A stretch of DNA of 64,000 nucleotides, taken from contig JADKAF010000001.1 in NCBI GenBank assembly GCA_016719295.1, positions 3,410,001-3,474,000 of the forward strand, in the 5' to 3' direction. Each line of letters starts with the position of its first letter. The stretch's first letter is position 1. The position numbers and the translations under genes are program-made. Positions 7,819-16,080 of the stretch are shown piece by piece. The stretch is from Planctomycetota bacterium. GTDB taxonomy: Bacteria; Planctomycetota; UBA1135; JADKAF01. The notes under the pieces were generated by a model that did not search any database, had not been told where the DNA came from, and saw nothing but the letters and a program-made list of their open reading frames with translations.

Positions 7819-10101
7819 ATGAACCGCCTGCCCGCCTTCGCCGCCTCGCTCTGCCTCGCCCTTCCCGCGTTCCTCGCCCCCTTGGCACGCACGCAGGACG
7901 AAGCTCGCCCCACGGCGCCCCCTTTCTCGCTCCTCGGCGCGCGCTTCGAGGGCCTCTTCGTCGATGGCCCGACCGAGAGCGGGGCGATCTGGGCCCGCGG
8001 CACGACCTACAAGCTCGGCTTCGAGAAGGGCCGCGCGACCTACGTCCCGCTCTTCGGCTCGCGCGCGCCGCGGGGCTATCCGCTCGAGCTCGAGCTGCGC
8101 TCGTTGCGCTGCGGTGAGCAATCGCTCTCGCTCGCTCCGCCGAGCGCGCCGCAGGTCGAGGGCGCGCGCATCTCGATCGAGCGTTCGCCCCTCGTCGAGA
8201 CCTGGGACTTGGAACCCGAGCGCGCCGAGCAGAGCTTCGTCCTCGACGCTCCGCTCGGAACCGGCGCGCTCGAGCTGCGCTTGGCGCTCCGCACCGATCT
8301 CTTGCTCCGCGAGCAGCGCGACGGCGAGCTCGTCTTCGAGCAGCCCGGGCTCGGCGTCGTGCGCTACGGCGAGGCCGTGGCGATCGACGCGCGCGGCGCG
8401 CGTGCCCCGCTCGCGCTCGCGCTCGAGGGCGGCGAGATCGCGCTGCACGTGCCGGCGGAGTTCCTCGCAAGGGCGAGCTACCCGCTGGTGATCGACCCCG
8501 TGCTGCGCACCTTCGCCGTCGACACCTCGGCGAACGACACCACCGATCCCGATGTCTGCTACGACGCGACCAGCGACACCTGGCTCGTCGTCTGCCGCGA
8601 GGTCGTCGCGCAAGGCGATGGCGACATCAAGTGCCTGCGCGTCGCCGGCAACGGCTCCAGCGTGCTCGACGTGGTGTATGCCGAGGCGAGCACGTCGGAT
8701 GCGTTGCATCCGGCGACGGCCAATCACCGCCGCACGCAGACCTTCCTCGTCGGCTGGATCACGCAGCCCGCCTCCGCTCCGTCACAGCTCTTCGTGCGCG
8801 AGCGCACCGCGACCTCGACCGTGCAGGGAGCGTCGCGCTTCTTGCACGGAGCCTCCGTCGGAACGCGGCTCGAGTCGCTCGACATCGGCGGCTCGCGTCT
8901 CGCCACAGCCAACTTCGCGGTGGTTTTCCGCGAGGCGTCGATCCTGCCGACGAGCAATGCCGGCTTCTTCGCTCTGGCGCAGAGCATGATCGTCCCACGC
9001 GGCGGAGCCGCCGCGAGCTTGCGCCTCTTGAGCAGCGAGCTGCATTGCACCGGCGCGCCGCGCATCAGTGAGGACAGCGGTACGAACGACCTCTGGCTTG
9101 CGACCTGGGCAGCGACCTCGGCCCCACCCTGCTCCGGGCAGAGCATCCGCTTCGCGATCCTGCGCTCGAACGGCGCGCTCGAGCAGGCGGAGACGACGGT
9201 CTCGGGAACCACCGCGGGCCGCGACACGCGCCCCGTCGCGGCGAGCGAAGGCACGCGCTTCTTCGTCTGCTGGCAGCGCGATGACGCGATCCCGCGGACC
9301 CAGAGCGACATCGCCGGGACCGTCGTGGGACTCCAGTTCGGCATCTGGGCGCGCATCTCGCCGGTCTTCTCTCTGACCCAGATCGAGCCGGGGACGACGC
9401 TCGCCGCGGATCAGACGGCTCCTTCGATCGCCTTCGATGGCTGCCGCTATCTCTACGCGTACTCCGAGAGCAGCAGCGGCGGAGCGCCGCGACCTCACGG
9501 CGCGACCTTCGCGCTGATCGGCGTGACGCTGAGCTTCCTCGAAGGACACCGGGTGCTCACCAACGCCGCCGCCGGCGTCGCGCACTCGAGCGTGCGCGTC
9601 GCGACGCTGGGCAGCACGGGGGCGGCACCGGGCCTCGGCATGGCCGTCTGGCAGCAGATCGGCAACGGCGGTCGCGATCTCGGCGCAGCGCACTTCGACA
9701 TCCGCGCGACGAGCGGCGGCGTCAGCAGCGTCGCGACACAGTGCCCGAGCCGCACGCTCGGCACGGACATCGCCTGCATCGGAACCCCGGCGCTCGGCCG
9801 CACGATCCGCCTCGAGCTGAGCTCCGTAGCCGGGACGCCGTTGCTCATGGTGGGCTTGCCGATGACTCCGGTCCCGCTCTGCACCACGTTCGCCGCCACC
9901 TGCTCGCTGGGCGTGGCTCAGCCGGCAGCGGTGGTGCTGCCTGCGGCGGGCCTGAGCCTCGTCATCCCCTGCGAGCCGCAGCTCGTGGGCGCCACGGCCG
10001 CCGCGCAAGGTCTCGATCTGGGCGCGGGTCTCGGCTGCCCAACCGCCGTCTTCGGCCTCGCGTTCCGCACGACCGACACGCTGCATATCACGGTGCAGTA
10101 G
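7819..10101 (+). CDS. Large secreted protein, tandem paralogue copy 1
   Basis: A 760-residue exported protein with a signal peptide (FAASLCLALPAFLAPLA). The N-terminal third (FEGLFVDGPTESG onward to VIDPVLRTFAVDT) is almost identical in DNA to the next gene. Residues about 240-620 contain repeated beta segments with WLVVCRE, FLVGWI and FFVCWQRDDA, of propeller type. The last 120 residues form the planctomycete C-terminal module (PALGRTIRLELSS, GLDLGAGLGCP, FRTTDTLHITVQ). The start was set at the ATG before the signal sequence. The downstream copy begins 13 bases after the stop, with GGAG overlapping that stop, so the two are probably cotranscribed. Role unknown; surface or extracellular. Confidence 0.85.
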   Translation: MNRLPAFAASLCLALPAFLAPLARTQDEARPTAPPFSLLGARFEGLFVDGPTESGAIWARGTTYKLGFEKGRATYVPLFGSRAPRGYPLELELRSLRCGEQSLSLAPPSAPQVEGARISIERSPLVETWDLEPERAEQSFVLDAPLGTGALELRLALRTDLLLREQRDGELVFEQPGLGVVRYGEAVAIDARGARAPLALALEGGEIALHVPAEFLARASYPLVIDPVLRTFAVDTSANDTTDPDVCYDATSDTWLVVCREVVAQGDGDIKCLRVAGNGSSVLDVVYAEASTSDALHPATANHRRTQTFLVGWITQPASAPSQLFVRERTATSTVQGASRFLHGASVGTRLESLDIGGSRLATANFAVVFREASILPTSNAGFFALAQSMIVPRGGAAASLRLLSSELHCTGAPRISEDSGTNDLWLATWAATSAPPCSGQSIRFAILRSNGALEQAETTVSGTTAGRDTRPVAASEGTRFFVCWQRDDAIPRTQSDIAGTVVGLQFGIWARISPVFSLTQIEPGTTLAADQTAPSIAFDGCRYLYAYSESSSGGAPRPHGATFALIGVTLSFLEGHRVLTNAAAGVAHSSVRVATLGSTGAAPGLGMAVWQQIGNGGRDLGAAHFDIRATSGGVSSVATQCPSRTLGTDIACIGTPALGRTIRLELSSVAGTPLLMVGLPMTPVPLCTTFAATCSLGVAQPAAVVLPAAGLSLVIPCEPQLVGATAAAQGLDLGAGLGCPTAVFGLAFRTTDTLHITVQ
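7938..8526 (+). repeat. Near-identical block, copy 1 of tandem duplication
   Basis: About 590 bp in the 5' third of the first paralogue. It matches 10216-10810 with few substitutions in the stretch I compared by eye (about 8000-8480), and it has one fewer GCTCGC hexamer (LALALE here, LALALALE in copy 2). Downstream of the block the two genes diverge strongly. Confidence 0.85.
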
Positions 10102-10114
10102 GAGCACGCCTGCC

Positions 10115-12371
10115 ATGGCACGTCACCCGCTCTTCCCCCTCGTCCTCCTCACGGCAGCGTGTGTGCTCGACCTTCGCGCAGGAGCGCAGGAGCCCGCGCC
10201 GAACATCGATCCGAGCGCGCGCTTCGAGGGCCTCTTCGTCGATCGCCCGAACGAAGCCGGCGAGCTCTGGGCCCGCGGCACGACCTACAAGCTCGGCTTC
10301 GAGAAGGGCCGCGCGACCTACGTCCCGCTCTTCGGCTCGCGCGCACCGCGGAGCTATCCGCTCGAGCTCGAGCTGCGCTCGTTGCGCTGCGGTGAGCAAT
10401 CGCTCTCGCTCGCTCCGCCGAGCGCGCCGCAGGTCGAGGGCGCGCGCATCTCGATCGAGCGCTCGCCCCTCGTCGAGACCTGGGACTTGGAACCCGAGCG
10501 CGCCGAGCAGAGCTTCGTCCTCGACGCTCCGCTCGGAACCGGCGCGCTCGAGCTGCGCTTGGCGCTCCGCACCGATCTGCGGCTCCGCGAGCAGCGCGAC
10601 GGCGAGCTCGTCTTCGAGCAGCCCGGGCTCGGCGTCGTGCGCTACGGCGAGGCCGTCGCGATCGACGCGCGCGGCGCGCGTGCCACGCTCGCGCTCGCGC
10701 TCGCGCTCGAGGGCGGCGAGATCGCGCTGCACGTGCCGGCGGAGTTCCTCGCGAACGCGAGCTATCCGCTGGTGATCGACCCCGTGCTGCGCACCTTCGC
10801 CATCGACACCGCGGCGACCGACACGACGGAGCCTGACGCAGCCTACGACGCGACGAGCGACGTCTGGCTCGTCGTCTGCCGCGAGCGCCTCTCGCAGACC
10901 GACTCCGACATCCGCTGCCACCGCTACAGCGGGAATGGAACTACCCGTCTCGACACGGTGTACGCGGAATCCGCTTCGAACTTCGCCCACTCCCCGTCGG
11001 TCGCCTCCTGCGCGTCGGCGGGCCGCTTCCTCGTCGTCTGGAGCGAGTCGGACGCTTTCGATCGCGTGCGCTGCCGCGAGCGCCATGCGAGCTCGACCAC
11101 GCAAGAGAGCATCGAGGTCATCTTCCCCGGCGATCTCACGCGCAGCGTCGGCGCGACCGACGTCGGCGGCTCCAGCGCGGGCAGCGATCGCTTCCTCATC
11201 GTGTTCTTGCTCACCGATCCCAGCTTCGCCGTCCCCGACATCAGCGTGATGGGCGCGGGCTACACCGTCGGCGGCACCGTCCTCCCACCCGGCCCGATCA
11301 GCAGCGCCGTCGGCTGCACGACGCCGCCGCGCGTCAGCAAGGACTCGGGCCCCCATCGCCGCTGGATCGCGACCTGGAACCGCAACAACACGAGCCCCTG
11401 CGGCGCCGACGACATCCTCTTCGCCATCGTGAGCGAGAACTTCCAGGTCGTGCAGAACGCGACGCCGCTCACCGCTCCCCTGCTCGGTCGCGACGTGCGC
11501 CCGGCCGCCGCCGGCGATGGCGAGAGCTTCTTCCTCGTCTGGCAGCGCGACGACGCCGTGCCGCGCACGCAGAGCGACATCGTGGGCACCCGCATCGCGC
11601 GCCCCCGGAGCTCGTGGATCCAGAGCGGGCCGGTGATCGCCTTGAGCCAGCTCGAGCCTGGGGTGAACCTCGCCGCCGATCAGACCTCGCCCTCGATCGG
11701 CTTCGACGGCTGCCGCTACGTCTACGCGTACTCCGAGTCGAGCGGCGCCCGGTGTGCCCCGCCCCTTCGCGGCGACCTTCCTCGACACCGGCTCCTCGAT
11801 CGTCTTCCACGAGGGCCATCTCGCGCTGTCGAACGCGGCCTCCGGTGTCGCACATAGCAGTGTCAAGATCGCGACACAGAGCAGCGGCGGCGGTTCACCC
11901 GGTGAAGCCCTCGTCGTCTGGCAGCAGATCGGCAACGGCGGCCGCGATCTCGGCGGCGCGCTCGTCGACATCCGCGCGACGAGCGGCGGCGTCACCACGC
12001 TCGACACGAGCTGCCCCAATCGCGTGCTGCGCACGACGCTCGGCACGAACGACGTGCCGGCGCTGGGCCGCCGCATCACGCTCGCGATGAGCAACGTGCA
12101 GGGCGCCCCGCTGATGCTCTTCGGCTTCCCGTCCACGCCGCTCGCGCTCTGCACGAACTCCACCAGCACCTGCAGCCTCGGCGTCGCGATGCCTGCGCTC
12201 GTGGTGCTGCCGTTCGGCAACGTGAACCTGACGATCCCCTGCGATGCGTTGCTCGTCGGCGGGACGGTGGCGGCGCAGGGGCTCGATATCGGCGCTGGCC
12301 TCGGTTGCCCGACGTCGTTGTTCGGGGTGCCGTTCCGGACGACGGAGACGCTGCTGATCACGGTGCAGTAG
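10115..12371 (+). CDS. Large secreted protein, tandem paralogue copy 2, split by a frameshift
   Basis: This is the second copy of the gene at 7819. It has a signal peptide (LVLLTAACVLDLRAGAQ), the near-identical FEGLFVDRPNEAGE block, propeller-like repeats (WLVVCRERLSQ, FFLVWQRDDAV) and the same C-terminal module ending FRTTETLLITVQ. The frame changes once between 11748 and 11765: the first frame reads YVYAYSESSGA and continues to a stop at 11857, while the homologous continuation (PFAATFLDTGSSIVF) is in the next frame. The whole span is a multiple of three plus one, so one extra base in the C runs there explains it. Either an assembly indel or a fresh mutation is possible. With the base removed the protein has about 750 residues. 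Confidence 0.8.
10216..10810 (+). repeat. Near-identical block, copy 2 of tandem duplication
   Basis: Counterpart of 7938-8526, longer by exactly six bases because of one additional GCTCGC unit near 10690. Silent positions are nearly all conserved, unlike the following part of the genes. Confidence 0.85.
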
Positions 12372-12676
12372 GGGCGCGGAGCGCGGTCTAGCTGGTCTCG
12401 GCCTGCCTGGCACGGCGCGTTGACCGAAGCCGTATTCGGAAGACACCGAAGAGCAGCAACGCTGCCAGGAAGGACGAGAGCCGTGAGTTGCGGCTCCGCA
12501 GAGGGATTCAGGCCACTCGCGGGGCGGTGATGGAACGGGAGCATCGAGCGTTCGTTCGCGATCCCGAACCTGCCGCGGACCTTGGACGGCCCTACCGTCG
12601 CGGGTCGATCGAGGCCTCCTCTCCGAGCGTTCGTGCCACTGCAGGGTCTTCGACCGCGCGCGCTCGAGATCGAAGC
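12372..12676. other. Intergenic gap of 305 bases between convergent genes
   Basis: I see no convincing gene, tRNA or strong hairpin here. Short open frames on both strands have arginine/alanine-rich products typical of GC-rich noise. The gap separates the end of the second tandem paralogue from the stop of the minus-strand gene at 12677. Confidence 0.5.
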
Positions 12677-14320
12677 TCAGCGGCCCCCGAGATCCCGCAG
12701 CGCGAGCGTTGCGGCACGGCGAACGCCGGCGTTCGAAGAGCGAAGCTGCGCTTCGATCAGCGCGCGCGCTTCTGACCGCCGCGAGTTGGCGATCGCATGG
12801 ATCCACGTCTCGAGGAGAGCTTGCTCGGCGCAGCGCGCAGCGCTGGCGACGAGGGCGCCCCAGGCGCGCTCGCCCTCCTCGTCCGCCTGGGCGGCGTATC
12901 GACCGAGGAGCAGCAGCGCCGTGCGACCTGCTTCGCTCCGTGGATCCGCGATGGTGCTCGTGAGTTCGCGCACGGCGCTGCGGATCTCGGCTGCGGGAGC
13001 CTCGCCCTGGAAGAGCGAGCGCAGCGCCGAGGAGCGCGTCTCCTCCGCGAGCGCTTCACGCCGTGCGAGATCGACGAGCCAGCGTCGCCCTTCGAGGCGC
13101 GCAGCGGCGCCCACGGCGGCGAGCACGGCGTCCACGACCTCGGTCGGAAAGGCACCTGATTCGATCAGATGGCGGATCTCCGCGAGCTGCGCTTCGTCGT
13201 GCTCGAGGACGAGACGCAGCTCGCGCCAGGCCTGAGCGAAGCGCTCGCTCTTCCGCGCACCGGACTGCACGAGAGAGGCGAGCTCGAACGCGAGGGGCAA
13301 CGCGTGAAGGTCGCGGATCTGCTCTCGCTCGCGTCGCGCCTGGGCGCCGGCGGCGTCGTCGTCGCGCTCGGCGTCGCCGGCCAGCGCGTGGCGCTCGAGC
13401 TTCCACGCCGCGTGTTCCTCTCCCGCGAGCCGAACCCTCTGCTCTTCCACGAGGTCGGCGCGGATCGTGAGACGTCCTTCCATCCTCGCGCCGGGCAGCT
13501 CGACCCGCGCGAAGAGATCCTCGACGTACTCCGCAGAGATCCAGGGGCCTCGCGCATCGGGGAAGCGGGCCGTTCCACGTCCACTCGGCACCACATCGCC
13601 GCGGGGCGCGACGTCCTCGCGCGCGGCGCGCACGTGCTTCCGCTTCTCGACGCGCCGCGCGCCGCTCGGCTCGAGCCGGAGCTCGAGCTCCGCCGCGAAG
13701 GCACCGCCGGCATCCGCGCCCGCGAGCTCGAGGATCGCCCCGTCGTCCGGGATGGGGAACGCGAGCGCCGTAGCCATGGAGCGCACGAAGTTGCGGGTGC
13801 GCGCGGAGTGCTCCGCGGGGAAGTGATAGCCGAGCGGCCAGCCGCTCGCGTCGGCGTAGAGAACGGCCGCATGAGCGAGCTGTTGCTGCAGATCGCTCAG
13901 CGCGACCTGCCCTTCGGCGCCGAGATCGGCCGACGCCGAGATCTCCTCGAAGGCGAGCTCGATGGTCTGCTCTCCCGCGTACTGCGCGAGCGGCGTCCAG
14001 CGCATCACGCCCTCGATCCGCAAGCGGAGCTCCGAGCCGGCGCCCGTGCGATCGCCGATGGAGACCTGTTGATCCCACTGGAAGCGCACGCGTCGCGCGC
14101 TCGCGGTGGGCTCCGCAGTGTCGAGCGCCGTGGCTCGCTGCGCGAGCTCGCGAGGTTCGCTGCCGAGCGTCTCGCCCGCCGGCGCGAGCGCCGGCGGCGT
14201 GGCGAGAGCGACCCGCTCCCGCGCCCCGCCGGAGGGCGGGGCGCTCGGAGCGAGGGCGAGGTAGAGCGCGACACCGAGGAGCGCCGCTGCGGCGGCGTAG
14301 GTCGTAGGTGCGGGGATCAT
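12677..14320 (-). CDS. Exported HEAT-like repeat protein, possible lipid-transfer (vitellogenin-N-like) fold
   Basis: A 547-residue protein whose ATG precedes a single hydrophobic segment (AAAAALLGVALYLALA), a signal peptide or anchor. Residues about 75-280 are beta-rich (RVRFQWDQQVSIGDRTGAG, RIEGVMRWTPLAQYAGEQT) followed by RNFVRSMATALAFPIPDDG; from about 370 to the end the sequence is helical hairpins (AWRELRLVLEHDEAQLAEI, AAAEIRSAVRELTSTIA-like, SNAGVRRAATLALRDLGGR) of HEAT type. A beta domain followed by a helical domain recalls the vitellogenin N-terminal/MTP lipid-transfer fold; this is a resemblance, not a firm call. It starts 34 bases after the stop of the preceding gene on the same strand and is probably in its operon. 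Confidence 0.75.
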   Translation of the reverse strand: MIPAPTTYAAAAALLGVALYLALAPSAPPSGGARERVALATPPALAPAGETLGSEPRELAQRATALDTAEPTASARRVRFQWDQQVSIGDRTGAGSELRLRIEGVMRWTPLAQYAGEQTIELAFEEISASADLGAEGQVALSDLQQQLAHAAVLYADASGWPLGYHFPAEHSARTRNFVRSMATALAFPIPDDGAILELAGADAGGAFAAELELRLEPSGARRVEKRKHVRAAREDVAPRGDVVPSGRGTARFPDARGPWISAEYVEDLFARVELPGARMEGRLTIRADLVEEQRVRLAGEEHAAWKLERHALAGDAERDDDAAGAQARREREQIRDLHALPLAFELASLVQSGARKSERFAQAWRELRLVLEHDEAQLAEIRHLIESGAFPTEVVDAVLAAVGAAARLEGRRWLVDLARREALAEETRSSALRSLFQGEAPAAEIRSAVRELTSTIADPRSEAGRTALLLLGRYAAQADEEGERAWGALVASAARCAEQALLETWIHAIANSRRSEARALIEAQLRSSNAGVRRAATLALRDLGGR

Positions 14321-14354
14321 GGGTCCGTCTCCTGAGTTGCTCACGCGGTTTCGA

Positions 14355-15229
14355 TCAGAAGAGGCGCTTGCTGCCCGTGATCTCGTCCATCGCGAGGTCA
14401 ACGAGCGTCCAGCTCTTGCGCGCCACGCAAGCACTCACGACCAGGTCGAGGATGAGGCGCACCGGAGTGATGCCGTAGCGCAGCGTCCCGCCGAGCACGC
14501 CCGAGCTCGCGGCGATGTCCAAGCTGAGCTCCGAGCGACCGAACTCGAGGCGGAGATCCGCGCCGATGTAGAGGCAGGCGACGCCGACGTGGACCCCCGC
14601 CCAGCCGTAGAGAAAACCCTCCGCGCTGCCGCCCACCGTGAGCTTCGTGTTGGCGGCGTCGAGCTCGAACGAGCAGCCGAGCTCCGCTTCGGCGCCGGCG
14701 TTCCCGGTGATCGTGATGGGATCGGCCCTGCCCAGAGCTTGATCTCCGGATCGACCGGGAAGATGTCGTAAGGGCCGAGCGTGCGGTCCAGGCTCAGCTC
14801 GAGCGTGCCGTCGGTCGACCACGACGAGGGCGAGGTGTAGACCGTCACTCCTGCCAGGCACAGGGAGGCCGAGGCTTCGGCGCTCCCCCGGTACGAGGCC
14901 ACCCAGCCCGAGCCCCAGTTGGCGTAAGCGCTGGGCGCGCGCTCCGCGCTCGCCGACGCGCGGAAACGCACGGCCTCGAGGCGCGATTCGAGCAAGCGCA
15001 GCTCGGCGTCGAGCGAGGCCGAGAGCTCGGCCTCGTAGCGCAGGAAACCGTACGAGGCGCTGCTGGTGTCGAAGGCGGCGCCGGCGCTCATCAGGAGCTC
15101 GGCCCCGGCGTAGTCGTTGCCGAAGGCCTTGCCGTAGGAGGCATCGACCTCCTGCGCAAGCAAGGACGGCGAGGCGAGGAGGCCGAAGGCGAGGGCGCCG
15201 AGGCGGCGGTGGTTGGCGAGGCGTTGCAT
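14355..15229 (-). CDS. Secreted beta-rich protein of unknown function, split by a frameshift
   Basis: The N-terminal half (signal peptide LGALAFGLLASPSLLAQ, then EVDASYGKAFGNDYAG and repeated beta strands) is in one frame up to EIKLWAG; the C-terminal half (ADPITITGNAGAEAELGCS, GVHVGVACLYIGADLRLEFG, ending DEITGSKRLF) is in the next. The total is two bases over a multiple of three. One missing G around 14726-14733 restores a protein of about 291 residues. The content of alternating strands with paired cysteines suggests a beta-barrel or beta-sandwich surface protein. It lies downstream of the sigma-factor gene, separated by 256 bases and a hairpin, and upstream of the HEAT-like gene. Confidence 0.75.
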
Positions 15230-15403
15230 GAGTGCTTCTCCGCAAGGCGACCGCTAGCTGGGTCGCTCCGTTGAGCGCGTCCCCCGACCACCCAGGCCGG
15301 AGTCGAGACGCGCGAGACGGGTGCAGGAGCACCGCGGATCAGCCGCCGTCACAGGCGCAGCGCGGTTCTGCTTCGCGCGTTCCGCGAACGGCCCAGGAAG
15401 CCG

Positions 15404-15438
15404 CACGGGGTATCCGGTCGAGAGCCGGACACCCCGTG
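15404..15438 (-). terminator. Hairpin downstream of the ECF sigma gene
   Basis: Stem 15404-15417 with 15425-15438, 13 of 14 pairs, 7-base loop. It begins 47 bases past the sigma stop in the direction of transcription, so it is a probable terminator. No T-run follows. Confidence 0.55.
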
Positions 15439-15485
15439 GTCGCCGAGTCGCGGGAGCCGCGAGGCTCGCCTGCGGACCGCGGACC

Positions 15486-16061
15486 TCAGTCGTCCACTTC
15501 GCCCATCTCCTCCGCGAGGCGCGCGAGCCCGCGGTGGACGAGGTTCCGCGTCGCCCCCTCGCTGCGCTCCAGGCGCTGGGCGATCTCGCCGTACTCGAGT
15601 CCCAACAGGTGGCGCAGCATCACTGCTTCGCGATAGTCCTCGGGGAGCTTCGCGAGCGCGCTCTCGAAGCGCTCGACGCGCTCGCGCGCCGAGGCCATGC
15701 GGCTCGGCGAGGCGATGCGGTCGTAGACGAGGCTCAGCACTTCGACCTCGTCCCCGCCGCTGCCGCCGCCCGCGATCTCGCGACGCACGTCGCGGCGCGC
15801 GGCGCGCAGATCGCGGTCTTTGTTGAAGATCTTGTGCAGCGCCTGCTGGAAGAGCCACCCGCGGAACTCGTTCTCGCTGCGCAGCTCGAAGCGCGGAGCG
15901 TCGGCCAGCACCTCGCGGCAAGCGGATTGCACGAGGTCGGAGACCGACTCCTTGTCCAGCACACGCGCTCCCGCTTTCAGGCGCACATAGGCCTGCAGCG
16001 AGGGCAGGTGCTTCACCAGCAAGCGCTCCAGCTCGGCGCGATCCGGTTGCTCGCCACTCAT
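15486..16061 (-). CDS. ECF-type RNA polymerase sigma factor
   Basis: A 191-residue sigma-70 family factor. Region 2 runs from about 15 to 85 (LQAYVRLKAGARVLDKESVS, DLVQSACREVL, EFRGWLFQQALHKIFNKDRD). Region 4 runs from about 130 to 185 (ALAKLPEDYREAVMLRHLLG, LEYGEIAQRLERSEGATRNL, with a helix-turn-helix). It directs RNA polymerase to a dedicated promoter set. It is encoded 19 bases downstream of a secreted protein gene, which follows a kinase/FGE gene by 50 bases. Kinase-linked ECF factors are known in Planctomycetes, so control by phosphorylation rather than by a membrane anti-sigma factor is plausible. No anti-sigma gene is visible nearby. Confidence 0.93.
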   Translation of the reverse strand: MSGEQPDRAELERLLVKHLPSLQAYVRLKAGARVLDKESVSDLVQSACREVLADAPRFELRSENEFRGWLFQQALHKIFNKDRDLRAARRDVRREIAGGGSGGDEVEVLSLVYDRIASPSRMASARERVERFESALAKLPEDYREAVMLRHLLGLEYGEIAQRLERSEGATRNLVHRGLARLAEEMGEVDD

Positions 16062-16080
16062 GCTTTCGAACCCCGCGCGA

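Noticed and set aside
6862..8727. Upstream extension of the propeller/solute-binding gene to 1,525 residues
   Set aside because: The added part has an Arg/Ala/Glu-rich composition with no structure and overlaps two better supported genes; a signal peptide starts at 6861.
10088..12544. Minus-strand open frame of 818 codons
   Set aside because: It runs antisense through the tandem paralogue and shows repeated Arg/Ala/Glu noise; no domain, no ribosome binding site.
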